Assembly: GCF_014698735.1 (NCBI RefSeq)
Contig: NZ_JACJTQ010000027.1
Coordinates: 1-64,000, forward strand
Length of the DNA stretch: 64,000 nucleotides
Direction: 5' to 3'
Source: Anabaena catenula FACHB-362
GTDB taxonomy: Bacteria > Cyanobacteriota > Cyanobacteriia > Cyanobacteriales > Nostocaceae
The notes under the pieces were generated by a model. The model was not told where the DNA came from, searched no databases, and saw only the letters and a list, made by a program, of their open reading frames with translations. Every line of letters begins with the position of its first letter. The stretch's first letter is position 1. This document shows positions 53,583-62,252 of the stretch, one piece after another. Both the position numbers and the translations under genes were made by a program.

Positions 53583-55109
53583 CTAAAGCTCTAGCCCGTT
53601 ATTTTGTAGCTTTTTAAACGGGTCTAAGATAAAGTCAATAACTCGACGCTGACGAACAATTACTTCAGCAGTTGCTGTTTGCCCAGGTGTTAAGAGGATA
53701 CGTTTGTTGCCAACTTGAATATAAGGTTGTTCCAATGCAATTTCTACCTCATAACTTTCTTGACGATTGGGGCTATTTTCCTGAATTTTTGAGTTAGGTG
53801 AAATCCATGTAACGCGCCCTTGGACTACCCCATATTCTTGGAAAGGATAAGCATCAAACTTGATTTTAACTGGCATTCCCACCTTGACAAAACCACTTTG
53901 TTGGCTAGCCATTTGTGCTTTCAAGATTAAAGCAGCATTTTTAGGTGCAATTTGAGCTATCATTTGTCCGGGTTGAACAACAGATCCTGGCTTTTTAATG
54001 GGTAATTCAAAGATTATGCCATCAATAGGCGATCGCACTACGCGTTGCTGTAACTGCAATTGCAATGATGTAATCTGGCTCTTGGTTTGAGCAATTTCTG
54101 ATTTAATAGTAGTAACTTGTGTTTGCAAATCCTTAAGCTGTTCCTGGTTTTTCAGTAACGTCAATTTACCTGCCTGAACCACGCTTTGATAGCTACTTTC
54201 CTCTTCTTGTAAGCGGAGTTTTGCCTGCTCAATATCTGACCTGGCTTGATTCATAATTGACTGATAGCGACTCAATTCTTCTTGTAAACGCAACTGAGTT
54301 TGTTGAATATTAGCTTTTGCTTCTTCCTGCAAACGTTGACTTTCTTCCGCTGTCTTTTCCAATTCCACAACTTTGGTTTGGGGAATTACACCTTGTTGTA
54401 AAAGTAGACGATAGCGTGAAACTTCTAAAAAATCTCGACTCAAACGACTTTTGGCTAACCTATGAGCAATTTGGTTAGAATTTATGCTTTGTTTTACCTG
54501 ATCAACTTGAGCTAATTTTTCCAATTTTTGCAAATTATATGCACTATTTTTAGCATCCAAATTTTGTCGTGCCTGATTAAGTTGAGCTAATTTTTCTAAT
54601 TTTTGAGATTGATTTTGTTGTTCTTGGATATTAATCGCCAGCAATACTTGATTTTTGAGTAATTCCAATTGTGCTTGGCGATTTACTAACCCTTCTAGCT
54701 TGGCTTGTGTTTGTTGCAATTCTGTTCGCAAAACATCAGATTCCATCTCCACTAAAACCTGTCCGGCTTTAACGGTTGTGCCTTCTTGAAAATTGACAGC
54801 GATGACACTACCAGTGACTGCACTATCTATTTTTTGGGTTGCACCTTTGGGTTCAATTCGTCCACTAGCATTTCCTGTTTCATCAACTTGGGCAAACATT
54901 GTCCAGGGTAGGGCTATTGCTGTAAAGCTAATTAGCAAATACAACATTGAGCGTGTCCATGCTTTCGGTAAAGCATCTAATAATTCTTCAGTTCCATAAA
55001 ACCAGTCCTTTGGTTTATCTGTTGTCTGTTTCTCATTTTGAATGGTAGAAGATTGAGCCTGTCCGGATATGACAAAGGCTGATGATGAATTGTAAGTTGA
55101 TTGTGGCAT
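53583..55109 (-). CDS. HlyD-family membrane fusion/adaptor protein
   Basis: 508 residues. One membrane segment (MLYLLISFTAIALPWTMFA, about 56-74), then a biotinyl-lipoyl half (GSVIAVNFQEGTTVKAGQVL), a long coiled coil rich in Gln, Leu and Glu (residues about 135-350), the second half-motif (VRSPIDGIIFELPIKKPGSV), and a beta-barrel. It links an ABC exporter to the outer membrane in type I secretion. It sits between the C39 exporter and PpiC genes on the same strand. Confidence 0.92.
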   Translation of the reverse strand: MPQSTYNSSSAFVISGQAQSSTIQNEKQTTDKPKDWFYGTEELLDALPKAWTRSMLYLLISFTAIALPWTMFAQVDETGNASGRIEPKGATQKIDSAVTGSVIAVNFQEGTTVKAGQVLVEMESDVLRTELQQTQAKLEGLVNRQAQLELLKNQVLLAINIQEQQNQSQKLEKLAQLNQARQNLDAKNSAYNLQKLEKLAQVDQVKQSINSNQIAHRLAKSRLSRDFLEVSRYRLLLQQGVIPQTKVVELEKTAEESQRLQEEAKANIQQTQLRLQEELSRYQSIMNQARSDIEQAKLRLQEEESSYQSVVQAGKLTLLKNQEQLKDLQTQVTTIKSEIAQTKSQITSLQLQLQQRVVRSPIDGIIFELPIKKPGSVVQPGQMIAQIAPKNAALILKAQMASQQSGFVKVGMPVKIKFDAYPFQEYGVVQGRVTWISPNSKIQENSPNRQESYEVEIALEQPYIQVGNKRILLTPGQTATAEVIVRQRRVIDFILDPFKKLQNNGLEL

Positions 55110-55208
55110 AACTAATCTTCAATTTTGAATTGTGGATTATTTTTTTATTAACTTCGACTACACAGAAAACCCCTAATTAACACTAAATAAAAAATCTTGC
55201 ACACATAA

Positions 55209-55234
55209 TAGAGACGTTATATGCAACGTCTCTA
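55209..55234. repeat. Palindromic dispersed repeat (TAGAGACGTT hairpin)
   Basis: Perfect 10-base arms TAGAGACGTT and AACGTCTCTA with a 6-base loop; same family as 1108-1134. Confidence 0.7.
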
Positions 55235-55300
55235 CATTTGATTGAAAGTCAGGTATAAATGGATAATTCATGAGTACTTGCCAGGTAATTTGTAAGAATT

Positions 55301-55327
55301 CAGGAGTCAGGAGTCAGGAGTCAGGAG
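55301..55327. repeat. STRR heptamer array (CAGGAGT)n
   Basis: Nearly four copies of CAGGAGT, identical in unit to 51674-51700 and complementary to 20931-20974. Confidence 0.8.
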
Positions 55328-55437
55328 GAAGAAGGAAGAAGAATATTTTTCTCTTCTGTTAAGAGTTCCCTGTTCCCTGTTCCCTGCTATATCAAATATT
55401 CTGTATCCTGAATCCTTACGGTAATTTACCTGATTTA

Positions 55438-58400
55438 TCAACCTGTTTGTGCTAGTTGTTGTTGGTTGAGATAGAAATAATGACCTCTCTTGGCAATTAA
55501 TGCTTCGTGAGTACCACTTTCCACTAAAACGCCGCGATCTAAAACTAAAATTAGGTCAGCATGACGTACTGTAGAAAGGCGATGGGCAATGATCAAACTT
55601 GTACGTCCTTGGAGGATTTGTTTGAGGTTATTCTGAATAATTCGCTCAGATTCTGCATCCAGATGACTGGTAGCTTCATCTAATATTAAAAGGCGCGGAT
55701 TTCCAAGTAAAGCACGGGCTATTGCTAGACGTTGGCGTTGTCCCCCTGATAACATTCCTCCACCTTCACCTATTTGGGTTTCATAACCCATAGCCATGCG
55801 TTTAATAAACTCATCTGCACCTGCAAGCTGCGCTGCTTCGATAATTTCTTCTAGTCTCGCTTCGGGATGAGCAATGCTAATATTTTCCCGAATTGTTCCC
55901 CCAAACAAAAAGGTTTCCTGGTCAACAACTCCAATTTGCGATCGCAGCGATTGCAAAGAAATACTAGTCACATCTTGATTGTCAATTAACACTCTACCAT
56001 CTGTCGGTGGATATAAACCTAAAATCAGCTTAGAAAGAGTAGTTTTTCCTGAGCCACTCCGCCCTACAACTGCTACAGTTTGCTCAGGTAAAATGTCAAA
56101 ACTTAAATTTTCGAGGATGTTAATCTCGCTTTCGGGATGATAACGGAAAGTCACATTATCAAACCGAATCCGCCCATGTAAGCTGGGTAAAATATGGCGG
56201 GTTTGGGCTGATAAATCTTCTTCGGGTTCAGCTTCTAAAACATCATTAATCCGCTCTGTAGAAACAATTACTTCTTGTACTTGATTCCAAAGCACAATTA
56301 ACCGTTGAAAAGGCTGAATAATGTTGCCTAGCAACATATTAAAAGCCACTAATTGCCCAATTGTTAATTGGTTTTGAATGACTAACCAAGCTCCAAACCA
56401 TAATAATACTGTACTCGCTATGGATTGAATAGTAGAACTAAGAATTTGTAGTTGGTTACCAATTACTTGACCACTAAAGGTTTTTTTCGTCAAATTATTC
56501 AGTAATTCTTCCCAACGCCAACGGACTGTTTGTTCAATGGCCATTGAGCGAATAGAAGAAATCCCTGACAGGCTTTGAATCAAGTAACTATTTTCTTTTG
56601 TTACTGCTGTAAAAACCTCACGGCTAATGCGACGTAAAAAGGGTGTAGCCACTAGTGCTAATAACACAAAAGGCGGTACAATTGCTAAGGTCATCCAAGC
56701 CATAGGCGGACTGTACCAAAACATCAACCCCACATAAATAAACACGGTCAGCAAATCTAAAACAATAGATAGTGCTTCTCCAGTTAAAAAACGCTGAATT
56801 TTTTGATTTTCTTGGACACGAGAAACAATATCGCCAACATAACGCGACTCAAAAAATGACAGAGGTAGGCTAAATGTATGTTTAATAAAACCTACCATTA
56901 ATGCTACACCAATCCGGTTAGCTGTGTGGTCTAGTAAATATTGTCTGAGTCCATTGATGACAACACGGAATAAGCCAAAAATTAGCAACCCAAAACCAAC
57001 GGTGTTTAAAGTAATGGTGCTACCCTGGACTATTACTCGGTCTAATAATAGTTGAGTAAATAAAGGTGTGACCAGTCCAAAGACTTGAATTAATACCGAA
57101 GCCACAAATACTTCTAGGAGTACTTGGGAGTGCGGTTTAACTAAATCAAATAACTGCCAAAAGGTTGTATTAGATTCTGGGGTTTCTTTGAGTGAGTTTG
57201 TCGGTTGTAATAACAACGCATAACCTGTCCAACCGGCTTTGAATTCCCCAATAGTTAGGTGACGTTGACCGATGGCGGGATCAGCAACAATTACCCGTTT
57301 TTTGGTAATTTCATAGACGACGATGTAATGTTTACCTTCCCAATGTGCGATCGCCGGTAGGGGTTGTTGTGCTAATTTATCTAAACTGGCTTTTACCGGA
57401 CGAGTCGCAAACCCAATACTTTCAGCCGCTGTAGTTAAACTTCCCATTGATGCACCAGCACGGTTAACATTGGCAAGTTCCCGCAAGCGATTAATACTGA
57501 AGTTTTTACCCCAATAACGGCTAATCATCACTAAGCAAGCTGCACCACAGTCAGAGGCGCTTTGTTGCTCAAAAAATGGATAACGTTTGCTAACTTTGCG
57601 CCACCAATTGCCCGCAGTGACTGTAGGACTGGGAAAGTAGGTTTGGCGTTGTTTCGGCTGTGGTTGTGTCTGTGTCGTTGCTTGGGGAAATTGAATTACA
57701 TTGCGGTTTTTGGCGGGAATTTCCCGCTTTGGTGGTTGTGGAATAGGAATCTCTGGACGCTCTGGGGTGTCAATTAATTCTGCTAATTGTGGCCAGTGTT
57801 TTAGCGCCGCTATCCAGTGATCATGACGTAAAATGTAAGCGATCGCAGGTTGAGTTGCTTGCCAACTTCCCTGTTGAGAATTGACAAAAATAGTACCTGG
57901 TATTAAAACTTGTCCTTGAGAATGCTGGAGTTCTCCTTGACGCACTAGCAAAAGCTTAGTATCTTTGGTGGTTTTGGCGTTTAGGGAACCAGTTTCTAGA
58001 TTTTGCCTTTCAAATAGAGACAGTGCTTTTAACATCTCCTCTACCGATTCATGGCGAGGTAGAGCAGTGTTTTGGCACAATAACATCAGTGTATCCCAAA
58101 GTTCAGCCTTAATAAGCAAGCGCTCACTTACATTAGCAAACTGCTTAATTACCTCTTGGGAAAGATAACCCACTTTTAAATTAACAGAAGCTCTGGCCAC
58201 ATAGGAACTAAATTCCTGTTCGGGAAATAAAGTCAATTCCCCAAATGATGACCCAGATCCAAGAGTGGTAATTAAATTATTCAAACCATCTAGCAGTCTT
58301 ACTTTACCCGTCAGCACAAGATAAATTCCCGGTGCTGCTGTTGTAGATTGCCAAAACTGCTTGGCTATTGGTGGTTCGATAATTTCTAATGCTTGAACAC

Positions 58401-58488
58401 AAGATTCAAGTTCTTGTTCTGAGAGTGACTCACCCAAACTTTGGGTGATTTGTTCAACTAACTGTGACTGAGAAAACGCTGATGGCAT
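55438..58488 (-). CDS. Peptidase-containing ABC exporter (C39) with N-terminal cyclic-nucleotide-binding-like domain, HetC architecture
   Basis: 1016 residues with strong ribosome site (GGAGG). Residues 1-120 resemble a CNB domain (GSGSSFGELTLFPEQ), and a linker follows. C39 peptidase at about 305-435: catalytic Cys in QSASDCGAACLVMISRYWG, His in HWEGKHYIVV, Asp in VADPAIG, all present. Six membrane helices follow, then an ABC domain with GRSGSGKTT, LSGGQRQRLAIARAL and LLILDEATSHLD. It cleaves double-glycine leaders and exports the cores. HetC of Anabaena has this same CNB-C39-ABC order and neighbours hetP; here two HetP-like genes are also close. It is either a HetC paralogue or a dedicated RiPP exporter. 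Confidence 0.92.
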   Translation of the reverse strand: MPSAFSQSQLVEQITQSLGESLSEQELESCVQALEIIEPPIAKQFWQSTTAAPGIYLVLTGKVRLLDGLNNLITTLGSGSSFGELTLFPEQEFSSYVARASVNLKVGYLSQEVIKQFANVSERLLIKAELWDTLMLLCQNTALPRHESVEEMLKALSLFERQNLETGSLNAKTTKDTKLLLVRQGELQHSQGQVLIPGTIFVNSQQGSWQATQPAIAYILRHDHWIAALKHWPQLAELIDTPERPEIPIPQPPKREIPAKNRNVIQFPQATTQTQPQPKQRQTYFPSPTVTAGNWWRKVSKRYPFFEQQSASDCGAACLVMISRYWGKNFSINRLRELANVNRAGASMGSLTTAAESIGFATRPVKASLDKLAQQPLPAIAHWEGKHYIVVYEITKKRVIVADPAIGQRHLTIGEFKAGWTGYALLLQPTNSLKETPESNTTFWQLFDLVKPHSQVLLEVFVASVLIQVFGLVTPLFTQLLLDRVIVQGSTITLNTVGFGLLIFGLFRVVINGLRQYLLDHTANRIGVALMVGFIKHTFSLPLSFFESRYVGDIVSRVQENQKIQRFLTGEALSIVLDLLTVFIYVGLMFWYSPPMAWMTLAIVPPFVLLALVATPFLRRISREVFTAVTKENSYLIQSLSGISSIRSMAIEQTVRWRWEELLNNLTKKTFSGQVIGNQLQILSSTIQSIASTVLLWFGAWLVIQNQLTIGQLVAFNMLLGNIIQPFQRLIVLWNQVQEVIVSTERINDVLEAEPEEDLSAQTRHILPSLHGRIRFDNVTFRYHPESEINILENLSFDILPEQTVAVVGRSGSGKTTLSKLILGLYPPTDGRVLIDNQDVTSISLQSLRSQIGVVDQETFLFGGTIRENISIAHPEARLEEIIEAAQLAGADEFIKRMAMGYETQIGEGGGMLSGGQRQRLAIARALLGNPRLLILDEATSHLDAESERIIQNNLKQILQGRTSLIIAHRLSTVRHADLILVLDRGVLVESGTHEALIAKRGHYFYLNQQQLAQTG

Positions 58489-58506
58489 TTCCTTACCTCC
58501 AAAACA

Positions 58507-59109
58507 CTAATAGTTATTGGTCTGAATCAAATTAAATGACCAATTGAAACTAGGTTCAGAGCTAGATTGCAAATCGCCAATTGTGATACCAGCATCCTGA
58601 GTTTGAACATTTGTAGGTTGATGGGAACTTTTGCGTTTAGTCGAAAGTCCCATTTGTTTAAGTAAGCGGTTAATGTGGCGATCGCTAATTTCAATTCCCA
58701 ATTCATTCGCTAAATGTTTACTTAACCATTGAGCCGTCCAGTAACCAAAAGCATAGCCATATTCACGCGGACTATGACTGACCAATTCCTTCAATCTTTC
58801 AATATATTGATGATTAACAGTCTTTGGTCTACCTATCGGTCGCTCATTCCATTTATGTGCCATACCAGCCTCAGCTATACCTATCCAGTACCGCGCCATC
58901 TCTTGAGAACAACCGATAATTTCACAGATATGAGATTGAGATTTACCCATATCTGCTAACAACATAATTTCAATTCGTCGCCGATATTCTGGTTGTATAT
59001 TAGATTGCAAGTTCTTCAGCAGCGCCTTCCGCTGAAACGGTGTTAAAAACTTGCTCTCGTGTGCATCGTAAATATCAAAAGCGTTGTTTTGACTTGAAGA
59101 AAATGACAT
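58507..59109 (-). CDS. Helix-turn-helix protein (winged, IS630-type N-terminal fold), likely regulator
   Basis: 200 residues from ATG 59109 (MSFSSSQNN); the frame also allows ATG 59166. The HTH resembles the N-terminal part of IS630-type transposases: RRIEIMLLADMGKSQSHICE, then IIGCSQEMARYW. A second winged-helix part follows (PREYGYAFGYWTAQWLSKHL, with LGIEISDRHINRLLKQMG). No DDE catalytic domain is present, so it is not a transposase. It ends 18 bases before the exporter gene and is presumably its cotranscribed regulator. The Ser/Gln-rich C-terminus is unordered. Confidence 0.78.
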   Translation of the reverse strand: MSFSSSQNNAFDIYDAHESKFLTPFQRKALLKNLQSNIQPEYRRRIEIMLLADMGKSQSHICEIIGCSQEMARYWIGIAEAGMAHKWNERPIGRPKTVNHQYIERLKELVSHSPREYGYAFGYWTAQWLSKHLANELGIEISDRHINRLLKQMGLSTKRKSSHQPTNVQTQDAGITIGDLQSSSEPSFNWSFNLIQTNNY

Positions 59110-59166
59110 AATTCTTACCAGTTGCCGTCTATTATTGTGAAATTTGGGCAAGTTTATCCCTGACAT

Positions 59167-61002
59167 CTGTTGCTAAAATCCAGATGCAAAATTAATTAGC
59201 CAATTGCGGCTAACCAAGTATTTATGACATGATTTGCAATTAAGACTCTGGCTTTCTCCCCTAGCTTGCTGAAAATCCAGGCAAGTATTTCGCCATTTAA
59301 TCAAATTTTGCTCCATCCATATCCGATATTAAAAATCTTTGTTTCGGAGAAATTTTTATCAAACATCCTGATGCAAATCATGTAATTTTGGGTTTTCCCT
59401 ATCCTCCAAATTTTCTGGAGTAGATAGTTTTTAAGCAGTGGTAAGCATCCTTGAACAATATGCAGCAAGATAGCTGTTTTCTATTAAACAGCAGTATTTG
59501 GTAACAAACCTAGAACAGTAAAAAGCAATAATTTCTAGCCTTTCCTAATACCTAGCGCAACCACCATATTATGTTGTCAAGCCATTTGCCCTTAGTTGAT
59601 ATTCACAGTAATACAATTTAGAGCCTGCTGGTAACTCTAATTGTGAGGATGTTATTGAACGCTGCCATGCAGGTTCATATCTGAACATCCAAATATTTAA
59701 GTAAGTTGAGTTTGGATTACTCAACAATGAGGTAAAACCTGTTTTAAGGATTGAAGCCTAAAAGTAGCTAAGATCAGGTAAGGAAGCAATCTATTTCTTA
59801 GACTAGCCTAAGACTAGTATTTTCTCATCAGCAGATTGTCATAAATCTGAAAATTTTACACAAGAGAACTTAAAAGAAAAAGCTACATTTCCTCACTGTT
59901 TATCTTAATCTACTATGATTCATTTCCAAATTTTCCTACATCTGCGCCTGGAGTTTATAGAAAAAATAAAATCTTTATTCAATCTTTATATAAATTTTAT
60001 ATAAAGTTTATATTTATCCGTAAAAACTAATATAGTTTTTATAAACTTTTAATTTTTTACAAAGGATTTACAATTTACAGCAGATTTCAGGTTGCAGGAG
60101 TTATACCAACTCTCTATGATAGCTTGCGTGGCGTAGCCATAGATGCGCCAAATTAGATAGGAAACGAACCGCGAAGGCGCGTTCGCGGTAGCGTTGCGAA
60201 GCAAAGGACGCGTTCGCGGTAGCGTTGCGTAGCAAAGAAAGAAATAAAAGATTAAAAAATTTGGCGCAGGCTCACAAAGAAATGGTATTACACAATGTAA
60301 TAACAAAGCCATATAAAAACAGAGTTTCAACCCTGTTCCCTGCTGTATATAAGATTGCTACAAGCTATAATTTTTACAAAACAAAAATAGAAGCTGTTCA
60401 AATTTGCCAGCTTCCATTACTCACTATATAAATTGCCAGTTTATACAGCGAACATAATCCTGTTTGGGAGTAATAGGATTACAAGAGTTGAAAGAAAAGC
60501 GTAATAGCTAATAATTTCTACCAGCCATAAACGTGATTTCACAGTAACTTTCCATTTTCCAATCTACTTTTGGCACTAAAGTTTTGAAAACTCCAGTCAG
60601 ATCCAATAGAGCAGAAGAAGTTCTGTAACTATCTCAAGGTTTAACTGAGGGAAGCCACTACCCCAATTTCTGATTGCTCAGAATTCCTATAAACAAGAAC
60701 CACCACTAGTTACTGTTCATCAGTCTTGGTGTAATAGTTATCTAATCCATGCGGAACTAATTGCTGAAACAGTCAGTTTTATGTATTTTCATGGTTAGAC
60801 ATAAGCATTGGTTTGATTGGTAAAATGGATTTTTAGCCATTCACCTCTTTTCGGTTGTTACTTCTAATTTATAGGATGTTAGTATTCTATATTTGCCAGA
60901 ATGGCAAATTTTTACATTGATGTATCGTAGAGACATTCCATAGGAACATCTCCACAGTACGGGTTAATGAGTCTATCCAATCTACAATTCTTTGTAAGCA
61001 AG
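59167..61002. other. Long gene-poor region upstream of the exporter operon
   Basis: 1.84 kb with no credible gene on either strand. It holds the exporter-operon promoter, an AT-rich 'ttatataaa' cluster near 59970-60050, and GC-rich dispersed repeats at 60119-60240. Two frames over the repeats (60049-60330 minus, 60225-60431 plus) are rejected as genes. Confidence 0.6.
60179..60237. repeat. 31-base direct repeat (GCGTTCGCGGTAGCGTTGCG)
   Basis: Two tandem copies start at 60179 and 60210 and differ at few bases. They belong to the GC-rich 'ggcgtagcc' family seen at 8315, 20866 and 60128. Confidence 0.75.
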
Positions 61003-61386
61003 CTATGCGGATTGCTTCTCCCTGTGGCTACCACGTACTTCTGCTTTTTGCTTACCACCAACTTCCAGATAAGCTAAATCTTTAATTTTGCTCAGACAGC
61101 TAGGTGCAAGATGACTATCAGACCTTTTCTCTGTCGTTTGTTTGGCAATTTTGAGATTGTCATTGTGTTGTGCAGTTGACCTACTCATGCGGGAGTTTTC
61201 TTTGAGGAGTCGGTTATAAGTGCGGTAAGGAATGTAATGCAGAGGATTGTAACCAACAAACCGCAGCATTAAAACACAAGCCCAGGAATACTTACCAGCT
61301 AGAATTGCTTCTATTACTTGGTCAAACTGTTCAGGTTGGATTTTCTTATCTAAGTTGCTACTATTGCCAGAAATATCTTGATTCAT
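61003..61386 (-). CDS. HetP-family protein, copy 2
   Basis: 127 residues. The core reads [20 protein letters not shown], then [20 protein letters not shown] and LKEN, closer to the canonical HetP wording than copy 1. The C-terminal 65 residues are basic and unrelated, with a [13 protein letters not shown] stretch. It is transcribed leftward, upstream of the exporter operon but separated from it by 1.8 kb. A role in control of heterocyst commitment is inferred from family membership. Confidence 0.88.
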   Translation of the reverse strand: MNQDISGNSSNLDKKIQPEQFDQVIEAILAGKYSWACVLMLRFVGYNPLHYIPYRTYNRLLKENSRMSRSTAQHNDNLKIAKQTTEKRSDSHLAPSCLSKIKDLAYLEVGGKQKAEVRGSHREKQSA

Positions 61387-61655
61387 AGTACGTGTTAGCT
61401 TTTTTGAAGGTAGTAAACTAGTCCAGTTTCTTCGAGTTTTGTTGTGTCAAGTGCTGTTTACAAACTGCAATACTAGTCCACCTCACCAACTTTGATGGGT
61501 TCACAACAGAAAGAAAAGTCATATTCTCTCCATGCTTGCCTTCACCCAGCAATTGTGGTTTGGTCAATTACTAGCCTTGAAACAGCTGTTGAATTAATTA
61601 CAGGAATATATTAGTAATGGATTTGTGGCGAATGTTGAAAAAATAGTAAACGTTT

Positions 61656-62252
61656 TCAACAGGCACATCCCGAAAGTTTCCCAGTTCTGAGCAGTTCCCT
61701 TAACTTCCAGTTATCAGCGCTATATCTAAAACTTCTGTGTTGTTTTCGCTGCATCTGGATACTATGGAACTGAGTTTTAGTTTTAGCAATTTTTGCTGCT
61801 ATCTGGGTAGTTTTCTGTATGTTCGGGAGAAGCTTCAATATACTAACTTTCAAAGCTAACGCTCTTTGGGTGGCTTGTTCTACTCTAGCTATCATCACCC
61901 CGAAAGTTTGAGCCGTTAAAGCTGTGATTTGCTTTCCTTGGGTATGACTGACTTGTGCAATCTCTCCTGTACATACCCACACCACAGCCGTGAGCCAAAA
62001 ATTTAAGCTCCTCCTCCACACTAAATTCAGAAGGGCTGAAAGTGCCTTAGTCTGAAAGGATGTAGACCTGTTACCTGTTTTATTAATTGCTATATCACTA
62101 CTTTTCCGTATGGCTGATAAAGTTACCCTTTGTGAAAGTATGGAACTTTCATAAATGGCTACCTGACGAGGATGCAAATCATAGTACTTTTTCCCTAAGT
62201 TACCTCGTTGGCTTGATGTTTCGACTGCATTTGACCTGATGATTTTTTTCAT
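61656..62252 (-). CDS. Hypothetical basic protein upstream of hetP-like gene
   Basis: 198 residues; family not recognised. It has one hydrophobic segment (SLNFWLTAVVWVCTGEIAQV, about 80-99) and is otherwise basic and Ser/Thr/Gln-rich. It ends SGCAC. ATG 62252 has no strong ribosome site, but the length without stops and the position 270 bases ahead of the HetP-like gene on the same strand make a real gene likely. No function assigned. Confidence 0.5.
   Translation of the reverse strand: MKKIIRSNAVETSSQRGNLGKKYYDLHPRQVAIYESSILSQRVTLSAIRKSSDIAINKTGNRSTSFQTKALSALLNLVWRRSLNFWLTAVVWVCTGEIAQVSHTQGKQITALTAQTFGVMIARVEQATQRALALKVSILKLLPNIQKTTQIAAKIAKTKTQFHSIQMQRKQHRSFRYSADNWKLRELLRTGKLSGCAC

Larger units (their letters stand above)
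55110..55437. other. Intergenic region with repeats between exporter and HlyD genes
   Basis: 328 bases: palindrome 55209-55234, CAGGAGT array 55301-55327 and TTCCCTG array 55365-55388. No gene. It may separate the two transcripts. Confidence 0.6.

Noticed and set aside
58507-59166. Insertion sequence transposase
   Set aside because: Only the HTH part is present; there is no DDE domain and no terminal inverted repeats, and it sits in an operon with the exporter.
60049-60330. 93-codon minus-strand frame in the gap upstream of the exporter operon
   Set aside because: It covers the 31-base direct repeats; residues such as repeated R-N-A-T are read from repeat DNA.
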